Shown in pieces: positions 32,653 through 40,275 of a DNA stretch of 64,000 bases (position 1 is its first letter; each line of letters begins with the position of its first letter). The position numbers and the translations under genes are program-made. Below the pieces are notes generated by a model. That model ran no database searches and was not told the DNA's origin. It worked only from the letters and a program-made list of their open reading frames with translations. The DNA is from Virgisporangium aurantiacum (GTDB lineage: Bacteria > Actinomycetota > Actinomycetes > Mycobacteriales > Micromonosporaceae). Location: contig NZ_BOPG01000005.1 of assembly GCF_016863635.1 (NCBI RefSeq), positions 62,001 through 126,000 of the forward strand, read 5' to 3'.

Positions 32653-32696
32653 AACAGGGCCGCTGACCTGGGCGAAAGCCGGTCAGCGGCCCTGTT
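32653..32696 (+). terminator. Original chromosomal terminator of tRNA-Arg
   Basis: AACAGGGCCGCTGACC (32653-32668) and GGTCAGCGGCCCTGTT (32681-32696) pair perfectly over 16 bases with a 12-base loop. It lies about 30 bases after the displaced tRNA end. A diverged version follows attL at 14709. Confidence 0.8.
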
Positions 32697-32844
32697 GCTA
32701 CGTCCTGTGCCCCACCCGTGCCCGGGGCCGAGACCTGCAGCGAGTGACCGATGAGCCTCGTCGTTTCGTGGGTGTTCGCCGGCTGGGTCGAAGGGCGTGG
32801 CCTGGCGCCCATGTCGGACGAGCGTGGGCACTGAAGCGCGCCGC

Positions 32845-33216
32845 TTACCAGCCGAAGAGGGACGACCACGCCGTTCCCCAACCGAAGATTGCGTCGAGCA
32901 TGACAGCGAACACAGCTGTGAGCAGGGGCGGTCCTAGGATCCAGATCCGACGGGCACCGTGCGAAGATTGCCCGCGCTTGACGGCGACGACGATGAAGAT
33001 TACCCACATCGTCGCCGCGGCGAGGGTGGCCAGGACGCCGGATTTTACGTCCGTGCAGCGGGCCGAGTCCGCTTCGAACTGGCACATGAACAGGCCGAGT
33101 CCGAGGAAGAGTGACCACCAGGCGGAGATCGCGCTCCAGAGAAGCGTCCAGATCACGATGGCGGTGGTGATGAGCCCGTTGCGGCGAACCGGCTGCCGCT
33201 GAGACGCGTCAGACAT
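32845..33216 (-). CDS. Hypothetical membrane protein (123 aa)
   Basis: I start at the ATG at 33216 (MSDASQR...), just before the upstream gene's stop. Three hydrophobic segments are visible (LITTAIVIWTLLWSAIS; VLATLAAATMWVIFIVVAV; ILGPPLLTAVFAVML). No motif gives a function. It is the first chromosomal gene after the element and overlaps the 82-aa membrane protein upstream, so the two form a small operon. Confidence 0.65.
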   Translation of the reverse strand: MSDASQRQPVRRNGLITTAIVIWTLLWSAISAWWSLFLGLGLFMCQFEADSARCTDVKSGVLATLAAATMWVIFIVVAVKRGQSSHGARRIWILGPPLLTAVFAVMLDAIFGWGTAWSSLFGW

Positions 33217-33457
33217 CCCGGCCGCCGGCGCTGTGGTGGACATAGGCACCGATGGACAGCAGCGCCAGCCCGAACCCGAGTGGCATCAGGTCGAACAGGA
33301 GGAGGAAGCCGCCCAGCTCCGGGTCGACGGCCTGGTCGAGGAGAACGATCACGATGAACCCGACGATCGACAGCGCGGTGAAGGCGCTGCCCGAGATGTA
33401 CGACGGTACGTGCGTGCGAGACGGGACCGGACGCGGGAACGGTGAGGGCTGACACAT
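33209..33457 (-). CDS. Hypothetical small membrane protein (82 aa)
   Basis: Starting at the ATG at 33457 (MCQPSPFPRPV...), it has two membrane helices: AFTALSIVGFIVIVLL and LLLFDLMPLGFGLALLSIGAYV. There is no clear ribosome-binding site, so the start is uncertain. Its end overlaps the next gene by eight bases. Function is unknown. Confidence 0.55.
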   Translation of the reverse strand: MCQPSPFPRPVPSRTHVPSYISGSAFTALSIVGFIVIVLLDQAVDPELGGFLLLFDLMPLGFGLALLSIGAYVHHSAGGRDV

Positions 33458-33553
33458 GGAACAACGGTCACGCAGTCGCCGTGCGTCCGCCTGAGCGTGA
33501 TCGCTCGAATGCACTGAGTACCCGCACCCGGGCCTGCCTGGGTCGGCGTCACC

Positions 33554-35452
33554 TCAGGGTGGGGTCATCGATGCTCCGATCCCCGAGCCGGTCACCAGGA
33601 AATCGGTGACCGGTAGGCGGCCGTCGGGTTGGCGTGGGCCGGCCGCGGTCGTGGGGTCGGTCGAGTGGAAGGTCGAGTCATCAGCGGCGTTGTCGGCCAA
33701 CATTGCCGGGCCGTGTCCGAGGGCGAACGCCGTTCCTCCATTGTGGAATGACGTGTTGTTCCGGACGTCCAGCGCACCCAGGTTCGCGCCGCCCGGGGTG
33801 CCGTCGTCCTCGTCGAAGCCGTCACCATGGTTGTTCCAGGCGGCGTTGTGGCGCAACACATGTGCGGCGACCGGTGCGGGATCGCCGCCGCCCAGCAGGA
33901 ATCCGTCGGCGTTGGGGTGCCAATCGCCGGCGTTCCAGCGGTTTACGCCGTTGCCGTAGGACCAGTTGTGTTCGAGCGTCACGGCGTTGCCGAAGTGGCC
34001 GACGTCGAAGCCGGAGTCGGCGTTGTTGAACGCGCGGCAGCCGCGGATCACGTTTCCCTCGCCGTCACCGAATTTTATTCCCAACCCTATGCCGGCGGTG
34101 CCGGGCTCGTCCGGGTCGTAATTGTGGTGGAAGTCGCTGTCGAGGACCTGGTTGCCGATCGTGCCGGGGTCGCGCAGGGTCAGGCCGGACCGCTGGTTGT
34201 GGTGCATCGACAGGCGCTGGAACACGGTGCCGCGGCAGGAGATGCAGACGTACGCGTGGCTGCGGGAGTTCATCACCTCCAACCCTCGCACCGTCCAGTA
34301 GTCGGCGCGGTGGGTGACCGTCCACTTGTCGGCGGGCACGTCAGCGGCGTCGATGACCGGACGTTCGTCGCGGTAGTTGGTCAGCGTGATGCGCTTGCTT
34401 GCCGTACCGCTGACCGTGATGACGACTCCGCGGGTCGGTCGGTAGACGCCGCCGCGCAGCGCGATGGTCTGGCCGGGGCGCACCACGGCCACCGCTTTGC
34501 CGAGTGTCGCAAATGGACGGTCGAGCGTGCCGGGGGCGGCGTCGGAGCCGTTCGGCGCAACGTAAAGAGAGAACGTGGAAGGGGAAGGGGACGGATTGGA
34601 AAGGACCGCGGAACCGGGATCCCACGGCGTCTCGTGGACCGCGAACGTGAACCCGCCGCCAGCCACCAGAACAGCCGCCGCCGCCAACACTGCCACCTTG
34701 TGTTCCAGGAAGCCCGTCGAGAAGGAGGGCGCCGGCACCGGCACCACACCGGGCAGCAACTTCTCCGGTGCGACGAGTCCGCGGCCGAACCGCGCGCACA
34801 CCGGGCACTCCCGCACGTGGCGGATGAATCTCTTGCGCCACAACGGATCGATGCGGCCGTCCCAGTCGGCGCATAGCGCGTCACAAATGGGTTTTGCCCG
34901 CAGCGCCCGCACCACGGCCCGGACCGACTCCAGCCGCGTGCGCATCCTCTGGATGCGCACGGCGGCGTGTGCCGCGGTGATGCCCAGCGCGGCCGCGACC
35001 TCCGCGCGGGTCAGGACGCCGGCGGCCTCCTGCCACCACAGCGCGAGCAGGTCCCGGTCGCCGTCGTCGAGCCAGCGCGCCGCCTCCGCGATTTCCCGGC
35101 GCTGTCCGGTGAGGACGAGTTCGGTGACGGTGCGTTCGCTGAAGTCGGCGCGCGGGTCGGGCGGATCCTCCGGAAGCTCCTCGGCCCGCCGCATCCGGGT
35201 GTGCCGCTGCACCTGCCGGTACGCGATCGCGACCGCCCACGACCGGAACCGGGTCGGGTCGCGCAGCGCGGGGAGGCCCCGCACGACGCGCAGCAGCGTC
35301 TCCTGCACGAGGTCGTCGACGTCGGCGTGGCCGTTGAGCGCACGGCCGATCACGTTGTAGAGCAGCGGCAGATGGATGCCGAGAAGGGCGTCGAGCGCGG
35401 CGCGGTCGCCGGCCTGTGCGGCTCTGACAAGGGCGGCGACGTCGGTGGTCAC
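33554..35452 (-). CDS. ECF sigma factor fused via zinc-finger and membrane helix to extracellular PL9-like beta-helix
   Basis: At 632 residues, sigma region 2 (about 10-85, with DVDDLVQETLLRV) and region 4 (about 115-185, with LTRAEVAAALGIT) are followed by an anti-sigma-like segment with H212-x3-C216-x2-C219. A membrane helix spans residues 251-272. Residues 297-632 form a right-handed beta-helix closely like the adjacent PL9 lyase: both share ADYWTVR/ADYWRVR, NGVNRWN and GGGDP. ECF sigmas with zinc-finger and extracellular carbohydrate-binding extensions are known in actinobacteria. Here the sensor part appears to be a co-opted pectate lyase. It is divergent from the lyase genes it may control. 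Confidence 0.88.
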   Translation of the reverse strand: MTTDVAALVRAAQAGDRAALDALLGIHLPLLYNVIGRALNGHADVDDLVQETLLRVVRGLPALRDPTRFRSWAVAIAYRQVQRHTRMRRAEELPEDPPDPRADFSERTVTELVLTGQRREIAEAARWLDDGDRDLLALWWQEAAGVLTRAEVAAALGITAAHAAVRIQRMRTRLESVRAVVRALRAKPICDALCADWDGRIDPLWRKRFIRHVRECPVCARFGRGLVAPEKLLPGVVPVPAPSFSTGFLEHKVAVLAAAAVLVAGGGFTFAVHETPWDPGSAVLSNPSPSPSTFSLYVAPNGSDAAPGTLDRPFATLGKAVAVVRPGQTIALRGGVYRPTRGVVITVSGTASKRITLTNYRDERPVIDAADVPADKWTVTHRADYWTVRGLEVMNSRSHAYVCISCRGTVFQRLSMHHNQRSGLTLRDPGTIGNQVLDSDFHHNYDPDEPGTAGIGLGIKFGDGEGNVIRGCRAFNNADSGFDVGHFGNAVTLEHNWSYGNGVNRWNAGDWHPNADGFLLGGGDPAPVAAHVLRHNAAWNNHGDGFDEDDGTPGGANLGALDVRNNTSFHNGGTAFALGHGPAMLADNAADDSTFHSTDPTTAAGPRQPDGRLPVTDFLVTGSGIGASMTPP

Positions 35453-35607
35453 GAAAGTTCCGCCGCGTTTTGTGTTATGGGATTACGGCGTGCGGCGTCT
35501 ACGTGTATGTGACGAGCCACGACATTGAAGACCGGGGCGTTCGCGAATTGTCGAACGCCGGCATTCGACCAGCTCAAGCGCATTGTTCTGCGCTTCCTAG
35601 CGGCATT

Positions 35608-35670
35608 CGTGAAACGTTTCACGCAATCAAATCGAAGCGCTTGACATCCATTCAAGAGCGTCACTACCTT
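35608..35670 (+). promoter_or_regulatory. Pectate lyase promoter with LacI-type operators
   Basis: CGTGAAACGTTTCACG (35608-35623) is a perfect 16-base palindrome of the LacI-family type. A second, AAGCGCTT, at 35635-35642 overlaps TTGACA (-35, 35641-35646). TACCTT at 35665-35670, 18 bases on, fits a -10 box. Sugar-responsive repression of the lyase genes is likely; no LacI gene is in the window. Confidence 0.65.
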
Positions 35671-35725
35671 AACCGCACCCCGGCCGTTCCGTCACGGCCG
35701 GGACCGTCACCGAGAGGTACCCACC

Positions 35726-36964
35726 GTGAATCTCAGCACCCTCCATCCCCCCGGGCGGTTGATCGCGCTCGCGGGCGCGGCCATCCTCGCGGCGACCGCC
35801 GTGACGGTGGTCGACGCGCCCGTCGCGTCGGCCGCGACGCCCGACACGAACGCCACCTACGTCTTCGTGAACCGGCACAGCGGCAAGGCCATGGACCTCT
35901 GGGAGTGGTCGACCGCCGACAACGCGCCGGTCAACCAGTTCACCCGCAACGATCTCGCCGTGCAGCAGTGGCGGTTCGTCAGCGTGGGCAGCGGTTACTA
36001 CCAGGTCCGGTCCGTCCACAGTGGAAAGGTCCTCGAGGTTCCCAACGCCAGCGACGGCAGCTTCCTGGTGCAGAACACGTCGTCCAGCTCGAACACCCGC
36101 CAGCAATTCCGCCTCGCCGACTCCGACAGCGGCTACGTCCGCTTCATCAACCGGCACTCCAGCAAGGCGTTGGACGTGTGGGAGTGGTCGACCGCCGACG
36201 GCGGTCGGATCGCCCAGTTCACCGACCTGAACGGGTGGAACCAGCAGTGGCAGCTCGCGACCGTCGGGTCGGCTCCGCCGCCGGCCGGAGCCTGGCCGAC
36301 GCCGACCGGACAGTCAGCGGTGAACGGCACCATCCCCGTCTCCGGCGTGTTCGACGGCGGCATGCGCCGCTACTGCTGCATCGGCGACGGCGGCCAGGAG
36401 GAGAGCCAGGACCCGATGTTCGAGCTCGCCAACGGCGCGACGCTGCAGAACGTCATCATCGGCGGGCCGGCCGGCGACGGCGTCCACTGCGCGGGCTCGT
36501 GCACGCTGCGGAACGTCTGGTGGGAGGACGTGGGCGAGGACGCCGCGACGTTCCGTGGCAGCGGCTCGCCGACGTTCCTGGTCGACGGCGGCGGCGCGCG
36601 CAGCGCCAGCGACAAGGTGTTCCAGCACAACGGCGCCGGCACGCTGACGATCCAGAACTTCCAGGCGTCGAACTTCGGGACGTTCTACCGGTCCTGCGGC
36701 AACTGCTCGACGCAGTACCGCCGCAACGTGGTCATCCGCAACGTGACGCTGACCCGGCCGGGCAACACGGTCGCGGGCATCAACACCAACTACGGCGACA
36801 CGGCGCGGTTCACCGGCATCACGATCGTCAACGACTCCGGCCGGGCGATGGTGATCTGCCGTAAGTACACCGGCAACGACGACGGCGACGAGCCGACCCA
36901 GGTGGGCACGGGTGCCGACAGCACGAACTGCCTGTACTCCGCGTCCGATCTCACCTATCGCTAG
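35726..36964 (+). CDS. Secreted pectate lyase (PL3) with N-terminal ricin-type lectin
   Basis: The 412-residue protein has a GTG start after GAGAGG. A signal peptide (to about ASA-AT, residue 37) is followed by a beta-trefoil lectin with repeated W-E-W-S-T-A-D and QQW motifs (residues 40-190). A PL3 domain starts near residue 215 (SGVFDGGMRRYCCIG) and contains DGVHCAGSCTLRNVWWEDVGEDAATF, the PL3 core. It should cleave polygalacturonate by beta-elimination with calcium; the lectin would anchor it to plant polysaccharide. The PL9 gene follows after nine bases. Confidence 0.93.
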   Translation: MNLSTLHPPGRLIALAGAAILAATAVTVVDAPVASAATPDTNATYVFVNRHSGKAMDLWEWSTADNAPVNQFTRNDLAVQQWRFVSVGSGYYQVRSVHSGKVLEVPNASDGSFLVQNTSSSSNTRQQFRLADSDSGYVRFINRHSSKALDVWEWSTADGGRIAQFTDLNGWNQQWQLATVGSAPPPAGAWPTPTGQSAVNGTIPVSGVFDGGMRRYCCIGDGGQEESQDPMFELANGATLQNVIIGGPAGDGVHCAGSCTLRNVWWEDVGEDAATFRGSGSPTFLVDGGGARSASDKVFQHNGAGTLTIQNFQASNFGTFYRSCGNCSTQYRRNVVIRNVTLTRPGNTVAGINTNYGDTARFTGITIVNDSGRAMVICRKYTGNDDGDEPTQVGTGADSTNCLYSASDLTYR

Positions 36965-36973
36965 GAGCTTTGT

Positions 36974-38158
36974 GTGAAGCGCCAATTCGCAGTCGTTCTG
37001 GCCATCGCCGTTGGTGGTGCTGTCGTGGGTGCGCCTCCCGCGCTGGCCGCGACCACCCTGGTGGTGGCGACCAACGGCAACGACAGCAACCCCGGTACGG
37101 TGGCCGCGCCGCTGGCCACCCTCGCCCAGGCCGTGAACCTGGCCACCCCCGGAACCACGATCACCATGCGCGGCGGCACCTACCGGTTCACGACCAACGT
37201 CCGGATCATGAAGGACGGGACATCGTCCGCCCCGTACACGATCACCAGCTACAACGGTGAGAAGGTCGTGCTCGACGGCGAGAACCTGCCGCACACGCCG
37301 GCTCCGGTCGGGGGCAGCATCCCCAACCTGGAGCGGGGCGTGCTGCACATGGAGGCCGACTACTGGCGGGTCCGCGACGTCGAGATCGCCAACGGCCCCT
37401 ACGCGATCTTCTGCCGGGACTGCAACAACAACGTCTTCGAGCGACTGATCACCCGCGACAACTACGAGTCGGGTCTGCAGATCCAGGGCGCGTCGTCGAA
37501 CAACCAGGTGATCAACCTGGACGCCTACGGCAACCGCGACCCGCGCAAGAACGGCGAGAGCGCCGACGGCCTGGCGATCAAGGAGGGCTCCGGCACCGGC
37601 AACGTGGTGCGCGGCGCCCGCCTGTGGAACAACTCCGACGACGGCTTCGACGCGTGGCTGTTCACCTCCCCGATCCTGATCGAGAACTCGGCGGCGTGGG
37701 GCAACGGCGTCAACCGTTGGAACCTGCCCTCCTACGTCGGCGACGGCAACGGGTTCAAGATGGGCGGCGGCGACCCCGACCCGCCGGCGAACCACACGAT
37801 CCGCAACAGTTTCGCGTTCCAGAACGCGGTGGGCGGCATCATCGACAACGGCAATCCGGGGACCATCACGGTGGACCGCTGTTCGGCCTGGCGCAACGGG
37901 GACAGTGGCTACAAGTTCGGCAGCTCCACGTCTCGCCTGACCGGCAACCTGGCCCTCACGAACGGGGCGGGCGTGTCACTCGGAAGTGGGGTCACCGCCA
38001 GCGGCAACTCCTGGAACATCAAGTCATCGTGGACGGCTTCCGACGTGGCGAGCACGGATCCGTCGATCTTGACCGGGGCGCGGAATGGGGATGGGAGCAT
38101 TCGGAGCTCGAGCTTCCTGCGTCCCCTGAACTACCCGAACCTCGGAGCGCGGATCTGA
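36974..38158 (+). CDS. Secreted pectate lyase, PL9-like
   Basis: The 394-residue product starts at GTG after TAGGAG. The signal peptide ends near ALAA-TT (residue 26). A ten-coil right-handed beta-helix follows, with NGNDSNPGT, TMRGGTYRF, DNYESGLQIQG and NNSDDGFDAW, as in family 9 lyases. It has no extra binding domain. Together with the PL3 enzyme it would depolymerise pectin outside the cell. Its fold matches the extracellular half of the divergent sigma-factor fusion, suggesting duplication. Confidence 0.92.
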   Translation: MKRQFAVVLAIAVGGAVVGAPPALAATTLVVATNGNDSNPGTVAAPLATLAQAVNLATPGTTITMRGGTYRFTTNVRIMKDGTSSAPYTITSYNGEKVVLDGENLPHTPAPVGGSIPNLERGVLHMEADYWRVRDVEIANGPYAIFCRDCNNNVFERLITRDNYESGLQIQGASSNNQVINLDAYGNRDPRKNGESADGLAIKEGSGTGNVVRGARLWNNSDDGFDAWLFTSPILIENSAAWGNGVNRWNLPSYVGDGNGFKMGGGDPDPPANHTIRNSFAFQNAVGGIIDNGNPGTITVDRCSAWRNGDSGYKFGSSTSRLTGNLALTNGAGVSLGSGVTASGNSWNIKSSWTASDVASTDPSILTGARNGDGSIRSSSFLRPLNYPNLGARI

Positions 38159-38197
38159 TCTAGAATGCGATCAAATATTCTTTGAAGCTGTACGATC

Positions 38198-38232
38198 ATG
38201 TTACCGCGCGTGCCTGGCGCGCGCGGTAACAT
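38198..38232. terminator. 13-bp stem-loop between PL9 and the candidate precursor peptide
   Basis: ATGTTACCGCGCG and CGCGCGGTAACAT pair perfectly around a nine-base loop. It lies 40 bases after the PL9 stop, so a terminator is likely. It ends only 16 bases before the peptide ATG, so an operator or leader role for that gene is also possible. Confidence 0.55.
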
Positions 38233-38247
38233 CCACGCGTGGTTGGC

Positions 38248-38409
38248 ATGGAGATCGACACGACGCTCGTAGACCTGCGAGACGTCTCGCTGGATCAGGT
38301 GCGTCGCGATTTCGACGTCCTCCAGCCGGCCGTCGAGGTGCTCCTTCAGCAGGTCGAGCGCCCCCGCTTCAACATCGGCAGCACCAGTCCCCCCGGACGC
38401 GCCGACTGA
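38248..38409 (+). CDS. Candidate FxsA-like RiPP precursor peptide (53 aa)
   Basis: The ATG at 38248 begins MEIDTTLVDLRDVSLDQVRR, then a helical leader with VLQPAVEVLLQQVERP and a short tail PRFNIGSTSPPGRAD. The leader matches the pattern of FxSxx-COOH precursors (LxDLxxVxLxxLR, then VLxxALxxV), although the tail lacks the exact terminal F-x-S-x-x. It lies 39 bases before an HExxH peptide-modifying enzyme on the same strand. A GTG at 38239 could add three residues. Too short for a strong codon test; the call depends on pattern and context. Confidence 0.55.
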   Translation: MEIDTTLVDLRDVSLDQVRRDFDVLQPAVEVLLQQVERPRFNIGSTSPPGRAD

Positions 38410-38448
38410 CCTCACTCCGGGTGGGAGAGCGGTCATTTAAGCTCAGGC

Positions 38449-40272
38449 GTGGATTCTGTCCGTCCAGCGGAACCGTCCCACCATCGGCTGCCTTTGGAGT
38501 TCTTCGAAGCGCTCGCCCGTGGATCCGGGTCGCCAAAGATCACCAGATTCCTCTGGAACACCGAACTCAGCCGTCGGCTGCTGCTGATCGTCTCGTTGTT
38601 CCGGGACTGCGAGGCGCCCGGAGCCCTCGACGCGCTTCCCCCGGCGGCGGACGCCTGGTCGATCCTCAACGAAGCCAGGGAGGCCGACCGGGCCGCGGTC
38701 GACGATCTCCTGTTGCATCCGCAGGTGGGCAACGCAGCCGCGTACGCCCTACGCAGGCAGCGGGGCGGCGCGAACAGCGACTTTCCGACCTGGACCGACC
38801 TCGGCCTGGTGCAGACCCTTGCGCTGATAGCGGCGGCGCGGGCCGGGCTGACCTGGTCGACGGTGCTGCCCGCCCGGTACGGCACCGTGATGCTGCCGAC
38901 GCTGGGGCTGGCGAAGTTCTCGGCGGCCGTCGCGGCGTCCACTGTGGAGGCCCGGACCGAGGCCGGAACCATCTACCTCCGCGCAGACGGGCGTGAGGTC
39001 GTGGTCGGGCCCGATCCGACCCTGGACACCGAACACTGGTGGCACCTGCGCCACGTGCTCGTCGGCTCGAACCTGCCGCTGACCATCTGGCTCGACGACC
39101 TCGACCCCTTCCGCGACCTGGCCGATCCCGTTCCGCCGGGGCGGCTCGACGACGAGGCCGTCGATCGCTGGCGGACGTTGCTCGACGAGGCGTGGACGCT
39201 GCTGTGCACGCACCATGCGGAATCCGCGGCGGCCCTCGCCGAGGGTGTCATCTCGCTGGTGCCGCTGCCGACCCGGCCCGGTCACGAGACCCGCAGCGCG
39301 TCGAACGGGGAGGCGTTCGGCAGCATGATGGTGTCGGAACCGCCGGACGCCGTGACGCTCGCCGTCGCGTTGGTGCACGAGTTCCAGCACATCAAGCTGG
39401 GTGCGCTGATGCACCTGCTCACGCTGGCGGAGGACGACGGATCGTCGTTGTACTACGCCCCCTGGCGCGACGATCCGCGTCCCCTCAACGGGTTCATCCA
39501 GGGGATCTACGCCTTCTTCGGAATCGCTGAGTTCTGGCGCCGGCACCGGCTGACCCTCAGCGGTACGGACGCCGTCCTGGCCGGCTACGAGTACCTGTAC
39601 GCGCGGGGCCAGACGATCGAGGCGCTGCACTCCGTCCGCGACGCGGCGACGCTGACCGGCACGGGTCGCGAACTCGTGCTCCGGCTCGGCTCCGTGGTCG
39701 ACACCTGGCTGTCGGATCAGGTTACGCCCGAGATCGAGCGCCTGGCCCGGCTCACGGCCGGCTGTCACCGAACCGCCTGGCGGCTGCGGCACCGACGGGT
39801 GGTGGCCGCCGAGGCCGCCCTCCTCGCGGAGGCCTTCTCGCGCCGGCGCGGGCCCGAGTTCCCGTCGACGCCGACGGTCGGACCCGATCCGGCCCAACGC
39901 TGGCCACAGCGCATCCCCACCCTGGCCCGGCGACGGATCCTCGGCGTGGGCACTCCCGCGTCGCCCAACCCCCTCGCGACCGCAGACCTGGCCCTGGTCC
40001 ACGGTGATATCGACACCGCGTTGAGCATCTACCAGAACCGGTTGGCCGGGTCGGAGCGCGGTTCGGACGAGGAGATCCAGGCCTGGGTCGGTCTGACGCT
40101 CGCGCTCTCCGAGAGCAGCAGCGAGAACGGGGGCCAGGAGGCGGCGAGGGCCTTGACCTGCCGCCCCGATCTCGTCCGAGCCGTTCACATCCGCGTCGGC
40201 CGGGCGCGCGGCCGGGCGGTCGACCCGGTCGAGATCGCCGCCTGGCTGGCTCCGGTCGTCAAGGACGGGTGA
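38449..40272 (+). CDS. HExxH-type peptide-modifying enzyme (putative peptide beta-hydroxylase)
   Basis: The 607-residue protein carries HEFQH at residues 310-314 within VALVHEFQHIKLGALMHLL, preceded by SMMVSEPPDAVTLA. This is the conserved block of the HEXXH-motif proteins found beside FxSxx-COOH peptides, some of which are 2-oxoglutarate-dependent peptide beta-hydroxylases. The stand-alone form lacks the radical SAM half seen in FxsB. The upstream 53-aa peptide is the natural substrate candidate. The GTG start at 38449 has only a weak ribosome-binding site. It converges with the FxsT-like gene three bases away. Confidence 0.82.
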   Translation: MDSVRPAEPSHHRLPLEFFEALARGSGSPKITRFLWNTELSRRLLLIVSLFRDCEAPGALDALPPAADAWSILNEAREADRAAVDDLLLHPQVGNAAAYALRRQRGGANSDFPTWTDLGLVQTLALIAAARAGLTWSTVLPARYGTVMLPTLGLAKFSAAVAASTVEARTEAGTIYLRADGREVVVGPDPTLDTEHWWHLRHVLVGSNLPLTIWLDDLDPFRDLADPVPPGRLDDEAVDRWRTLLDEAWTLLCTHHAESAAALAEGVISLVPLPTRPGHETRSASNGEAFGSMMVSEPPDAVTLAVALVHEFQHIKLGALMHLLTLAEDDGSSLYYAPWRDDPRPLNGFIQGIYAFFGIAEFWRRHRLTLSGTDAVLAGYEYLYARGQTIEALHSVRDAATLTGTGRELVLRLGSVVDTWLSDQVTPEIERLARLTAGCHRTAWRLRHRRVVAAEAALLAEAFSRRRGPEFPSTPTVGPDPAQRWPQRIPTLARRRILGVGTPASPNPLATADLALVHGDIDTALSIYQNRLAGSERGSDEEIQAWVGLTLALSESSSENGGQEAARALTCRPDLVRAVHIRVGRARGRAVDPVEIAAWLAPVVKDG

Positions 40273-40275
40273 CGG

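Noticed and set aside
38131..38436. 101-aa minus-strand ORF over the candidate precursor
   Set aside because: It is antisense to the 53-aa peptide frame, overlaps the PL9 end and a hairpin, and shows no family pattern.
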